Shown piece by piece: positions 38,052-46,440 of a stretch of DNA of 64,000 nucleotides. Origin of the DNA: Streptomyces neyagawaensis (GTDB taxonomy: Bacteria; Actinomycetota; Actinomycetes; Streptomycetales; Streptomycetaceae); assembly GCF_023516595.1 (NCBI RefSeq), contig NZ_JAMGBG010000041.1:1-64000 (forward strand), given 5' to 3'. A program made the position numbers and the translations under genes. Under the pieces are notes generated by a model, which ran no database searches, was not told where the DNA came from, and saw only the letters and a list, made by a program, of their open reading frames with translations. The first letter of the stretch is position 1, and each line of letters opens with the position of its first letter.

Positions 38052-40367
38052 TCAGCCGACGGCGACCCGTTCGGCGGTCGGGGCCCGGCGGGCGGCCGGG
38101 CGGTCGAGGTGGACGACGACCGTGCCGTAGAAGCGGTGCACGGCGTCGTCGACGCTGCGGATGAATCCGGACTCGGCGTTGCCGCGGGTGCTGCCCATGC
38201 CCTTGAAGAGGGACAGACGGAAGCCGGTGATCTGAGCGCCGTTCGCCGGGAGCATGTCCCCGGGTTCGGGACGGAGCCGTTCCAGTGTGCCCCGCGGTCC
38301 GCCCGTCCCCCCGTCGACGAGCGTCTCGACGTGCAGATCGGCCGGCGCCTCCGCCAGCTTCCTCACGAGCCGTTTCGCCCAGTTGAGCGGGTAGCCCTGC
38401 TCGGGGGCCGGGATCTCGATGGAGGTGCGCAGCTTGCCCGTACGCAGATCGGCGCTGAGCGCGAGGATGCCCGGAGTGCCCTCGATGCGCAGCTCCGCCT
38501 CGAGCCTTCCCTCCCGGCACAGCTGGTCGGCCATCTCCGCGCGGCGGACCTCCGGGTCGGTGCCCCGCCGGGCACGCCGTACGGGCAGCACCTTCTGGCC
38601 GAGTTCACCGCCGAGCCCCAGACAGACCTGGCGGATGAGCCGCTCCCAGCTCTCCACGACCTCCAGGGCGCGGGGGTCGCCCTGGCAGAGCGTCTCGTCG
38701 TCGATCCCGTTGCGGACGGGCACCCAGGCGGCGCCCATGTTCTGGAAGCCGTGGCAGCCGGAGTTCTCGTGCTGGAGGTAGTGCAGGAGTTCCTGGAGCA
38801 GCCAGGCGTGCGCGCTGTTGCCGACGCCCTCGTGCCGGATCAGCATCTGCGCCTGGTGGGCCACCTCGGCCCACGACAGATGTCGCAGCGCCACCTTGTG
38901 CTTGCGCCGCCTGTCGATCTTCACGTCGACGAGGGGGCTGCCCTCCAGCGCGACATCGTTCGACAGGGTGATCACGGCCTCGTAGCCGCGCCGGGCGGCG
39001 ATGTCCATGTACGCCTGCACCTGCTCGGTCCTGAGCGCGTTGCCGTTGGTCTTGGTCTCCACGAGGGCCGTCCACAGCTTCCCGGCGCGTTCGACGCGGA
39101 TGACACCGTCCGGGCGGCGGGGTGTCTCCCCGTGCGGCAGGGAGACCTCGGTGAACGTCTCCATCCTGCCCGCCGGGGCGCCGAAGGCGGCGGTGAGGCG
39201 CCTGCCGAACTCCGGCACCTGCGCCATCACGGACAGCAGCACGGACGTGGCGCGCGCCTCGCGGTCCCGGTCGCTCTTGAGCGCCGACACCGGGAACAGC
39301 CGCGCCTCCCGCCACGACTCGTTCTCCGCGAGGGACTTCTTCACCGCCTTCGGCAGCGTCACCTTCTTCTTGGCGGTACGGGGGCGGGCCGACGGCTTCC
39401 TCCCGCCCGCGTCCTCCTCCGGCTGCCGGGGCGCCGGCACCGCGGGCAGCGTCCCCGCCTGCGCACCGGCTCGGACCCCGCCCGACTCCAGCGACTGCCC
39501 GGGCACCAGGGCACCCGGGGCTTCAGGGCGGGCGGGATCGGCTGGAGTGACGGGGCCGGCTGGGTCGGCCTGGGTGACGAGGCCGGGCGGGCCGGCGGGG
39601 GTGACGGCGCCGACCGGGGTGACAGAGCCGGCCAGGGGGCTCGGGGTCGCCTGCTCGACGGCCGTCGCCACGACCCCGGCACCCGCCGTCCCAACGGCCG
39701 CTTCCCCCGCGCCGTTCCCGGCGACGACGCCCCGGTCCTCGACCGTGGCCACACCGGGGTCCACGTCGGCCTCAACGTCGACATCGGCCTCGGCGTCGGC
39801 GTCGGCGTCGGCGTCGGACGCGTCGTCCTCGATGTCGACGCCGAAGTCCGTGGCGAGGCCCGCGAGTCCGCTGGCGTAGCCCTGGCCGACGGCCCGGAAC
39901 TTCCACTCGCCCGCGCGCCGGTACAGCTCGCCGAAGATGACCGCGCTCACGGACCCGGCGTCGTCGATCGCGAACCGCAGCAGCCCTTCCCCGGAACCGT
40001 CGGCCAACACCACGCGCAGGTCGTCGAGTTCACCGAAGCGGGCGCCCTCGTACCGGCTCGCGGCGACGACGATCCGTTCGACGTCGTCCGGGATGGCCGT
40101 CAGATCGAAGACGATCTGGTCCTCGCTGCCCTCCTCGACGGGCTTCTTGCCGAGGAGCTGCACACTGCCGTCGGCCGCGACCGGGTTGTTGTAGAAGTAG
40201 AAGTCGCCGTCGCCGCGCACCTTCCCGTCGGCGCCCAGCAGCATCACCGAGACGTCCGCGTCGCCCTCGCCCGTGGAACTGGTCCAGCCGAGGCTCACAC
40301 TCACCGCGTCGACGTCCTCGCTCAGCGCCGCCAGCCCCACGTTGGCGCCCTTGACCATCTCGTGCAT
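38052..40367 (-). CDS. TerD domain fused to a predicted PD-(D/E)XK nuclease
   Basis: A 771-residue protein. Residues 1-175 are a TerD domain (MVKGANVGLAALSEDVDAV, then FDLTAIPDDVERIVVAAS and FGELYRRAGEWKFRAVGQGY), a calcium-binding fold of tellurite/stress systems. A linker (about 176-330) has Asp/Ala repeats and then Pro/Val repeats. From about 340 a new domain begins; D420 (RPDGVI), E437 and K439 (LVETKTNGN) give the D-x16-ExK arrangement of PD-(D/E)XK nucleases, followed by a helix (TEQVQAYMDIA). The C-terminal 170 residues are uncharacterised. Published comparative work on Ter systems predicted links between TerD and DNA-processing domains. The start is ATG at 40367 with GGGGGG upstream. 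No other ter genes adjoin. Nuclease activity is predicted only. Confidence 0.8.
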   Translation of the reverse strand: MHEMVKGANVGLAALSEDVDAVSVSLGWTSSTGEGDADVSVMLLGADGKVRGDGDFYFYNNPVAADGSVQLLGKKPVEEGSEDQIVFDLTAIPDDVERIVVAASRYEGARFGELDDLRVVLADGSGEGLLRFAIDDAGSVSAVIFGELYRRAGEWKFRAVGQGYASGLAGLATDFGVDIEDDASDADADADAEADVDVEADVDPGVATVEDRGVVAGNGAGEAAVGTAGAGVVATAVEQATPSPLAGSVTPVGAVTPAGPPGLVTQADPAGPVTPADPARPEAPGALVPGQSLESGGVRAGAQAGTLPAVPAPRQPEEDAGGRKPSARPRTAKKKVTLPKAVKKSLAENESWREARLFPVSALKSDRDREARATSVLLSVMAQVPEFGRRLTAAFGAPAGRMETFTEVSLPHGETPRRPDGVIRVERAGKLWTALVETKTNGNALRTEQVQAYMDIAARRGYEAVITLSNDVALEGSPLVDVKIDRRRKHKVALRHLSWAEVAHQAQMLIRHEGVGNSAHAWLLQELLHYLQHENSGCHGFQNMGAAWVPVRNGIDDETLCQGDPRALEVVESWERLIRQVCLGLGGELGQKVLPVRRARRGTDPEVRRAEMADQLCREGRLEAELRIEGTPGILALSADLRTGKLRTSIEIPAPEQGYPLNWAKRLVRKLAEAPADLHVETLVDGGTGGPRGTLERLRPEPGDMLPANGAQITGFRLSLFKGMGSTRGNAESGFIRSVDDAVHRFYGTVVVHLDRPAARRAPTAERVAVG

Positions 40368-40425
40368 GAAACCCCCCATCCGCTCACGCGGAACGCGCCG
40401 GGCCCCACCACCCGTCACGCACTCC

Positions 40426-40441
40426 GTGTGACATGTCACAC
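40426..40441. promoter_or_regulatory. Perfect 16-bp palindrome upstream of the TerD-nuclease gene
   Basis: GTGTGACATGTCACAC lies about 60 bp upstream of the start. It contains GTG-N6-GTCAC, which fits the GTG(N)6GNCAC motif reported for Streptomyces Crp. A GntR-type site is an alternative. Confidence 0.5.
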
Positions 40442-40570
40442 ATTCAGCGCAGGCGAAACTCTAGTGCGCCACGGGCCGACATACGGCGATCCGCCGGAAA
40501 CCGCCCCCAGCGATCACCGTCCGGGCGGGCAGCCAGGCCACCCCGGTAGAACGCCCACTTGCGGTCCGGG

Positions 40571-40990
40571 GAGGCTGGGGGACGTGTCGGGCATCCCCCA
40601 CAACTCCCAAGGGTCGACGAGGGGATCACCCCGATCGCGCAGGTGGCGGAGGCGTACACGGGGCCGGTGGCGGCGGTCTGGGAGTGGTACTGGCCGGCCC
40701 GGCTGTCGGTGGACCTCGATGTGAGCGACGCGTACGCCGACACCGACCTCGCCCGCTCCGGCCTGCGGTTACGGCACGCCGCCGGTCTCGATGTCCCGCT
40801 GTACGCCTTCCAGACCAGCGCCTACCGCGGCACCGTCCTCGGCGCGGCCCGGGTCGCCGCCGAGTCCCGCGTCCCGTACGCCGTCCACGAGACGGACGAG
40901 GGCATGAACCACCTCGACCCCCTGTCCGCCGCGACCGCGCACAACACGGCGACCCGCACCCTCGCGGAGTTCGTACGCGGGCTGCGGTGA
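40571..40990 (+). pseudogene. Probable remnant of an alpha/beta hydrolase
   Basis: About 135 residues that look like the end of an esterase-like protein: TPIAQVAEAYTGPVAAVWEW, then VPLYAFQTSAYRGTVLGAA and a His-containing MNHLDPLSAATAHN that could be the catalytic His region. No nucleophile elbow (GxSxG) is present and no clear start codon with a ribosome site exists near 40571. It may be a 3' piece left after deletion, or a short intact protein of unknown role. I favour a remnant, with modest confidence. Confidence 0.45.
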
Positions 40991-41021
40991 GCGGCGGGGC
41001 CGCCCGTCGGGCAGCGCTGCC

Positions 41022-41621
41022 TCACGTGTAGACGATCGGGCAGCCGCGGCGGAGCGAGTGCTGTGCGGCGCGCAGGTACAGCGCCACGTAGAAGGCGGCG
41101 TCGAGGTCCGCGCTCCACGGCCCCGGCCGGGACGCGGCCAGCTCTCTCGCCGGTCCGTCCATGAACCACAGGGTCAGGTCGAGGTTGTCGCACATGGCCG
41201 GGGTCTCGGCCGGCAGGTCGACGGCCTCGGCCAGTCTCTCGGCGAGCGCGAGCATCTGCGGGGCGCCGGCGACGAGGGTCTCGTCCGTGTACCCGGAGCC
41301 GACGGGCAGCAGGATCGGCTCGTCGAGCGAGAACGGCACCAGCACCGACCAGCCGCAGAGGACCGCCACCTCCTCGGCCGAGAGGTGCGCCTCGCACAGC
41401 GCGACGAACCCGTCCATGGAGGGGATCAGCTTCTCCTCGAAGCGCTGGCCCGACCCGCGGACGAACTCCACGTCCTCCGGCACCGATTCATAGGCCGGCA
41501 GCCCCCGCCGGCCCAACTCCTCGTTCAGCGCCGAGGAGACGTGGACCCACCCGTCCTCCTCCTCGTCCCCGGACCCCTTGAACCAGTCCTTCGCGCCCAC
41601 ACTCACCAGATACACGCCCAT
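41022..41621 (-). CDS. Hypothetical protein
   Basis: A 199-residue acidic cytoplasmic protein I do not recognise. It begins MGVYLVSVGAKDWF and contains CGWSVLVPFSLDEPILLPVGS and a final HSLRRGCPIVYT. The content of Trp, Cys and charged residues is like a folded enzyme or binding domain, but no known catalytic motif is seen. The start chosen is ATG at 41621; a longer version opening at 41723 would add an Arg-rich leader that looks non-coding. No clear ribosome site. Neighbours give no clue to function. Confidence 0.55.
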   Translation of the reverse strand: MGVYLVSVGAKDWFKGSGDEEEDGWVHVSSALNEELGRRGLPAYESVPEDVEFVRGSGQRFEEKLIPSMDGFVALCEAHLSAEEVAVLCGWSVLVPFSLDEPILLPVGSGYTDETLVAGAPQMLALAERLAEAVDLPAETPAMCDNLDLTLWFMDGPARELAASRPGPWSADLDAAFYVALYLRAAQHSLRRGCPIVYT

Positions 41622-41725
41622 GAGCGGAACGTACAGCGCGCCACTGACACCCCGGTCCGCCCGCTCCGGACGGAGGCGGCCGCCTGAGAGGATGCGCGGA
41701 CGACCACTGGAGAAGCGGAACAAGC

Positions 41726-41920
41726 ATGACCGTGTTCATACTGTCCGGCGTCCTCGTACTCGTCATCGGTGGCTGCGTCTGTGTCTTCTGGGCCGCACGG
41801 GGCGGCCCCCGTTGGGTCCGCGCCGTCGCCACCGCGACCCTCGCCGTGGGTCAACTCCTCCGTGTCGTCGACCCCCTGCGCTCCTCGAACAGCAAGAGAG
41901 GCGACTCGCAGAGGGAATGA
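41726..41920 (+). CDS. Small membrane protein
   Basis: A 64-residue protein with one strong hydrophobic N-terminal segment (FILSGVLVLVIGGCVCVFWAA), a second weaker one (AVATATLAVGQLL) and a charged tail. It has a GGAGAAG site upstream of the ATG. Size and layout match a small Streptomyces membrane protein, but it could be a chance frame. Function unknown. Confidence 0.5.
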   Translation: MTVFILSGVLVLVIGGCVCVFWAARGGPRWVRAVATATLAVGQLLRVVDPLRSSNSKRGDSQRE

Positions 41921-41944
41921 GACCCCGCCGGGCCGCACGAAGAA

Positions 41945-41981
41945 GCGGACGGCCACGGGGAGAGGTCCCGCGGCCGTCCGC
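41945..41981. terminator. Hairpin between convergent small genes
   Basis: Arms GCGGACGGCC (41945-41954) and GGCCGTCCGC (41972-41981) pair perfectly around a 17-nt loop that can pair further in part. It lies between the stop of the small membrane protein and the stop of the secreted protein at 42022. Confidence 0.6.
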
Positions 41982-42021
41982 CTGCGGACCGGGCGAGCCC
42001 GGCCCGCCCCGCGTCCTGGGA

Positions 42022-42345
42022 TCAGCGGGTCTGGTAGTCGACCAGCGTCACGAAGTACCGCTGGGCCGCACCGCACGCCACGCTCGACTTCTTCTCGATG
42101 CCGACCCACGGGCCGTACGCGAAGTGGCTGCTGCCCGTCACGCCGTCCTCACAGGTGACCTTGACCCGCACCTGGCCGGTGCCCCGGTGGCAGATCGCGA
42201 ACCCCGTGTTCTCGGTCGGCTTGCCGACCTGGCACCCCTGCGGCGTGGCGCTGGCGGCGGTCGCACCGGCGATCGGCGCGGCCACGGCGATACCGGCCAG
42301 CACCAGCGGTGTCATGCCGAGAGACGTCAACTTCCTGATATTCAT
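42022..42345 (-). CDS. Small secreted protein
   Basis: A 107-residue exported protein. The signal peptide is residues 1-35 (MNIRKLTSLGMTPLVLAGIA, then ASA). The mature part has four Cys (GCQVGKPT, AICHRGTG, VTCEDGV, SVACGAAQ), probably two disulfides. ATG at 42345 follows GGGGAACAC. No known family recognised; it has the look of small extracellular proteins seen widely in Streptomyces. Two palindromes lie upstream of its start. Confidence 0.68.
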   Translation of the reverse strand: MNIRKLTSLGMTPLVLAGIAVAAPIAGATAASATPQGCQVGKPTENTGFAICHRGTGQVRVKVTCEDGVTGSSHFAYGPWVGIEKKSSVACGAAQRYFVTLVDYQTR

Positions 42346-42442
42346 GATGTGTTCCCCGTATCTCTGGGCCTGCGAGGCAGGCAGCCCGGGCCACCGGAAA
42401 CGGGCCCGGGCATTGGTCACCGGGAAGCCAAGCAACATTCCT

Positions 42443-42481
42443 TGGACATGTCCACGACTTTTGACAAGCCTTGGCCTTGTC
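42443..42481. promoter_or_regulatory. Two palindromes upstream of the small secreted protein gene
   Basis: TGGACATGTCCA (42443-42454) is a perfect 12-bp palindrome. GACAAG and CTTGTC (42463-42468, 42476-42481) form a second dyad. They lie about 100-135 bp upstream of the start at 42345 and read as a promoter/operator region; a TTGTCA on the minus strand could serve as a -35 box. Confidence 0.4.
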
Positions 42482-42546
42482 TAGACCTCACCCTCGGCAG
42501 GCTGACCGCCCGAACCGTGCTCGGGCCCGCCCGAACCGTGGCCGGT

Positions 42547-43053
42547 TCACTCCGGGAAGCAGCCGAACTCCTCGTCGTCCCGGTCGTCGTAGGCCGTCCG
42601 GGGCTCGGCGTCCGACTCGCCGAACACGACCTGCCCAGGGGCGAGTTGTTCGGGTCGGAAGGTGAGGAAGCCGGAGACCTGGTCGTCCGAGGCCATGTTG
42701 GTGCGCAGGGCGTAGGTGGTGCCGGGGTCCAGGGCGTCGGTGAGGGGCCGTTCGGTCGTGAAGCCGTCCGGGGCGGCGCCCAGTCGGATCCGCTGGGAGA
42801 GGGTCTTTCCGTCCGTCGCCCTGATGTGCCACAGCGTCCGCCCGGGGTCGTCTACGGTGCTGGAGTCGTTCCACTCGTAGAGCGCGGCCTCGGTGATCCC
42901 GTCGTCCTTCGCGGCCGGGCAGTCCCGCCAGGCGAGCGTGGGCTCCGCCGCGGTGCCCGTGACGAAGAGGGGATCGTACTCGGCGCCGCAGGCCGTCAGG
43001 AGGGGCGCGAGCGCCACAACCGCCGCCACGCGCACCACTGTTCCCCGTTTCAT
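42547..43053 (-). CDS. Hypothetical lipoprotein
   Basis: A 168-residue protein with a lipoprotein signal: MKRGTVVRVAAVVALAPLLTAC, giving lipid attachment at C22. The mature part is acidic with Trp-containing strands (LAWRDCPAAKDDGI, EAALYEWND, LWHIRATDG) and ends with Asp/Glu-rich sequence and a Cys. It resembles a compact beta-rich domain; no family recognised. ATG at 43053 is chosen because the lipobox then falls at the usual distance. Divergent from the HIT-like gene. Confidence 0.7.
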   Translation of the reverse strand: MKRGTVVRVAAVVALAPLLTACGAEYDPLFVTGTAAEPTLAWRDCPAAKDDGITEAALYEWNDSSTVDDPGRTLWHIRATDGKTLSQRIRLGAAPDGFTTERPLTDALDPGTTYALRTNMASDDQVSGFLTFRPEQLAPGQVVFGESDAEPRTAYDDRDDEEFGCFPE

Positions 43054-43155
43054 GGCGCGGAGTCTATGAGGGGACACGGGCACCGTCGGCCCCACGCGAC
43101 GTATCGAAGCGGTACCGGACAGATCACACGGCACCCTCGGATAAGGTCACCGATC

Positions 43156-43638
43156 ATGGCTGAGAACTGGCGACGTGATCGGATCGGAAGCGCCCTTCGC
43201 GGCGAGAACCCCACCGTGCTGCGCAGACTGGACGCCGGGTTCGCGGTGATCGGCGACGTGCAGTTCCTGCCGGGATACGCCGTCCTGCTCGTCGACGACC
43301 CCGCCGTGACGCGGCTCTCGGAGCTGCCGAGGGCGCGGCGGCTCGCGTTCCTGTCGGACATGGAACGGCTCGGCGAGGCCGTCGAGCGGGCCTGCGGGCG
43401 CCTCGACCCCGCGTTCCGGCGGGTCAACCTGGAGATCCTCGGCAACACCGACCCGTTTCTGCACGCGCATGTGTGGCCGCGCTACGCGTGGGAGCCGGCC
43501 GAGTCGGTGGGGCGCCCGGTGTGGCTCTACCCGCCGGAGCACTGGGCCGACCCGAGCCACGCGCTCGGGTCCCGCCACGACGCCTTGCGTGCGGGTATCG
43601 CGGAGGAGCTGGACCGCCTCACGGGCGCGGCGGCGTGA
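43156..43638 (+). CDS. HIT-like nucleotide hydrolase/transferase
   Basis: A 160-residue cytoplasmic protein resembling the HIT superfamily, which hydrolyses or transfers nucleotide phosphoester bonds such as in diadenosine polyphosphates. The key block is NTDPFLHAHVWPRYAW, in which the first two His of H-x-H-x-H are present and the third is replaced by Trp. This replacement is the main caution: activity may differ from classical HIT enzymes. ATG at 43156 with AAGG upstream. Its 3' end overlaps the convergent DUF1330 gene by 20 bp. Confidence 0.72.
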   Translation: MAENWRRDRIGSALRGENPTVLRRLDAGFAVIGDVQFLPGYAVLLVDDPAVTRLSELPRARRLAFLSDMERLGEAVERACGRLDPAFRRVNLEILGNTDPFLHAHVWPRYAWEPAESVGRPVWLYPPEHWADPSHALGSRHDALRAGIAEELDRLTGAAA

Positions 43639-43984
43639 CGTCGGCGGGCAGTGCCTCCCGCATGGCCTTGGCCGTGACCGCCGGGTCGTAGTCCGCGGGG
43701 ACGCCCTCGACCATGACGATGTCGCCCTCGATGTGCCGGGAGCGCAGCGGGGCGATCTCCTGGTAGGCCGGTGAGTCCCACCAGGCCCGCGCTTCCTCGA
43801 TCGAGGGGAAGCCGATCATCACGACGTGGCCCGGCCAGGTGCCCTCCTTCACCTCGTGCGGCGTGGCATGGACGAGGAAGCGTCCGCCGTACGGCTCGAA
43901 GGTGCCGGGGATCCGCTCGATGTACTCGGCGATGTCCGGGTGCGGGGCGGCGTCACGCAGGTGGGCGATGACGTAGGCGGTCAT
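43619..43984 (-). CDS. DUF1330 family protein
   Basis: A 121-residue protein of the ferredoxin-like DUF1330 family (dimeric alpha-beta barrel). Seen: MTAYVIAHLRDAAPHPDIAEYIERI, GGRFLVHA, VVMIGFPSIEEARAWWDSPAYQEI and GDIVMVEGV. Family members are small cytoplasmic proteins of unclear function, perhaps binding or degrading small molecules. ATG at 43984. It overlaps the convergent HIT-like gene by 20 bp. Confidence 0.85.
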   Translation of the reverse strand: MTAYVIAHLRDAAPHPDIAEYIERIPGTFEPYGGRFLVHATPHEVKEGTWPGHVVMIGFPSIEEARAWWDSPAYQEIAPLRSRHIEGDIVMVEGVPADYDPAVTAKAMREALPADVTPPRP

Positions 43985-44222
43985 GGCGTCGGGGGTCCTT
44001 TCGGTCGGTGGAGCTCAGTGGGGGCCCTTGTCCGAGGTTCGGGGTCCCGGGGGCCGAGGGTCCCGTGGTCCGGTAGCCCGGCAGTCCGGTCCTCCGCAGG
44101 CCCGGGGGTCCGCTGGTCCCGCCGTCGGCCCCCGTACGGAGAGCCTGTCAGCCGGCCCCCGGAGGCGTCGATTACCCGCCGGGTAATGCCCCGGCCGCCC
44201 AGCCGAGCCCCCCGACCGCCCC

Positions 44223-44819
44223 CTACAGCAGCCCGACTGGCAGTGCGGCCCCCGCCCCCGCCAGGTGTCGCAGTGCCGCCGCGATCGAGTGGCAGTCGAA
44301 GAGTGCCGAGTGTTCCGCGCCCTCGGAGGCCGGGCGCGGCAGGCCCAGCACCTCCCACAGGCGGCCCGAGTTGATGCCCGCCGTCACCGGGGCGACCGTG
44401 TTGACCCACGGGCGGATGTTGAGGAAGCCGGGGGTGAGGGGCGTGTGCTTGATGTGCTCCCCCCGGGAGCGGGCCCAGCCGATGTTCTCGCCGAGGACCA
44501 GCATGTCGTTGCCGTACGAGAGGACGGACCGGCCCTGGCAGAAGGCCAGGAAGTCGCTGAGGGCCTCGGCCGGGGGCACGCCGTCCCGGTCCACCGACTC
44601 CTGGTCGATGCCGGTGAGTTCGGTGAAGAAGGGGGACAGCTCGGGGTTCGCCACCGGGCGGACCAGCGTCTCGTACTGCTCCACCACCGCGTACCGCTCG
44701 TCCAGCCGCAGCGCCCCGATCTGCACGATCTCGCGGAGCTGGCCGGGAGCCGACCAGTCCTGCGCGGCGGCCCCCGGCCAGGTCGTGAACTCCAGGTCGA
44801 AGATGACGAAGGTGGGCAA
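44223..44819 (-). CDS. DEDD-type 3'-5' exonuclease
   Basis: A 198-residue stand-alone exonuclease domain. The first motif is FDLEFTTW (D8 and E10 bind metal), the second spans LTGIDQESVDRDG and LSYGNDML, and the third is HSALFDCHS with the His-Asp pair of DEDDh enzymes. It should remove nucleotides from DNA or RNA 3' ends; without a polymerase domain its substrate cannot be read. The start is TTG at 44819 with GGGAGAG seven bases upstream. The gene is followed upstream by a serine hydrolase on the same strand, 57 bp apart, with no functional link apparent. Confidence 0.85.
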   Translation of the reverse strand: MPTFVIFDLEFTTWPGAAAQDWSAPGQLREIVQIGALRLDERYAVVEQYETLVRPVANPELSPFFTELTGIDQESVDRDGVPPAEALSDFLAFCQGRSVLSYGNDMLVLGENIGWARSRGEHIKHTPLTPGFLNIRPWVNTVAPVTAGINSGRLWEVLGLPRPASEGAEHSALFDCHSIAAALRHLAGAGAALPVGLL

Positions 44820-44876
44820 GGCGGCACTCTCCCGGTGAGGCGTGGGCGGATCAGCCTACCCACCCCCCGGAAGGCG

Positions 44877-46331
44877 TCAGTTCGGGACGGGAGCGGCCGG
44901 GCTCACCACCTGACCCCCGGTGGAGAGGTCCACGCCGACCAGCCCGTCGGGAAGCACCCGCTCCCCGCCCGCCACCCCGGACGACGACCCCGACGACCCC
45001 GACGGCTTCGACGGCTTCGACGGCTTCGACTCCGTGCCCGCCTCCTCACCCGTGCCCGAACCCGTGCCCGATCCCGTACCCGCCCCGGCCCCGGCGTCCG
45101 CCCCCGGCGTGTCGCACAGCGCCGTCGAGAGATGGACGTTGAGCGCCTCGTCGATCGGGCTGGGCTCCAGCTCCGTGCCCTCCTCGTTCAGGCGCTGGTA
45201 CTTCATCAGGTTGAAGCCCAGGCTGAGCTGGCGTTCGCCGTCGGCGCGGGTGAGGCTGATCGTTCCGGCGCCGAACACCCCGCCGTCGTGGCCCCAGAAG
45301 CGGCCGCAGCCGGGGAAGTCCAGGGTGTAGATGCCGAGGCCGTAGTCGATGGCGACGCCGGGGCCGACGCTCACCGGGACCGTGCGCTTCATCTCCGCCA
45401 GGGAGGCCCGGCCGATCAGCTTCCCGGTGAGCAGCTTGGCGTAGAAGCGGTTGAGGTCGTCCATCGTGGAGGTGAGGGCGCCGGCGGTGTAGCCCCAGGA
45501 CATGTCGTAGACGCTGTAGTCGCGCGGCGGGTCGATGAGGCCGAAGAACGACTCGTACATCTTCGAATGCGGACCCTTGATGTACGGGGTGCGCGGGAAC
45601 GCGGTGTGGTGCAGCCCGGCGCGGTCGAAGACGTGGCGGGTGAGGTACGTGGCCGCCGTCTGACCCGTGACCTTCTCCAGGATGAGGCCGGCGACGACGT
45701 AGTTGGTGTTGGAGTACGAGCCGGGCTGCGCGCCGGGGCTGCCGGTGGCGGGCGCGGCGAGGCCCAGGCGGACGAGTTCCCGTGGCCGTATCGTGCGGAA
45801 GCGGTGCTCGTCGATGCTGGCGGTGGAGTTGCGGGCGAGGGAGGGGAAGGCGCCGAGGACGTAGTCGCCGAGGTGGCTGGTGTGGTTGAGCAGCATCCGG
45901 ACGGTGATCGCGTCACCGCGCTGCCGGTCGGCGCCGGGGAAGAGGTCCGGCACATACCGGGTGACCGGGGCGTCGAGGCTGATCCGCCCCTTCTCCACCT
46001 GCTGGAGGATCGCCACCGCGGTGAACGTCTTGCTGATGCTGCCGATGCGGTGCCGCATGTTCGGGGTGACCTTGCGGCCGGTGTCCACGTCGGCGAGTCC
46101 GGAGGCGCCCTTCCAGCGGTCGCGGCCCTCGCGCACGGCGGAGTACGCGCCGTACATGCCCGCCTCGTGGAAGGCGTCGAGCGTGCCGCGCAGCGCGGTG
46201 CGATCCAGGGCGTCACGGGCGGCGGACCGGGTGGGGGCCGCGGCGGTGCCGTCGGCGGACGCCGTGGGCACGGCGGTGAACAGCAGCAGGGTGGTCCCCA
46301 CGGCTGAGCCCACAAGTCGCTTGATACGCAT
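44877..46331 (-). CDS. Secreted serine hydrolase (beta-lactamase / DD-peptidase family)
   Basis: A 484-residue exported enzyme. Signal peptide about 1-27 (VGSAVGTTLLLFTAVPTASA). The class C-like motifs are SISKTF (nucleophile Ser and Lys), YSNTNY (Tyr) and GHDGG in place of KTG. Such proteins act as DD-carboxypeptidases, esterases or beta-lactamase relatives. After the domain (about residue 400) a tail of Gly/Ala/Thr then Ser/Lys/Pro repeats (KPSKPSKPSGSSGSSSG) and a hydrophobic end follow, perhaps for wall association. ATG at 46331 follows GAGGAACAG. Substrate unknown. Confidence 0.85.
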   Translation of the reverse strand: MRIKRLVGSAVGTTLLLFTAVPTASADGTAAAPTRSAARDALDRTALRGTLDAFHEAGMYGAYSAVREGRDRWKGASGLADVDTGRKVTPNMRHRIGSISKTFTAVAILQQVEKGRISLDAPVTRYVPDLFPGADRQRGDAITVRMLLNHTSHLGDYVLGAFPSLARNSTASIDEHRFRTIRPRELVRLGLAAPATGSPGAQPGSYSNTNYVVAGLILEKVTGQTAATYLTRHVFDRAGLHHTAFPRTPYIKGPHSKMYESFFGLIDPPRDYSVYDMSWGYTAGALTSTMDDLNRFYAKLLTGKLIGRASLAEMKRTVPVSVGPGVAIDYGLGIYTLDFPGCGRFWGHDGGVFGAGTISLTRADGERQLSLGFNLMKYQRLNEEGTELEPSPIDEALNVHLSTALCDTPGADAGAGAGTGSGTGSGTGEEAGTESKPSKPSKPSGSSGSSSGVAGGERVLPDGLVGVDLSTGGQVVSPAAPVPN

Positions 46332-46440
46332 GGCTGTTCCTCCCCGTTTACGGCTCTCGATGTCCTGAGTGTCGCCGGGACCGGTGAGGGTCACATCCAT
46401 CCTCTGGACGATCACCTTCACAGAGGTGCCGTGACATCTG

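Noticed and set aside
38052..40367. Part of a full tellurite-resistance operon
   Set aside because: No terA-F, terY or related kinase genes lie on either side; the flanking genes are a TetR regulator and a hydrolase remnant.
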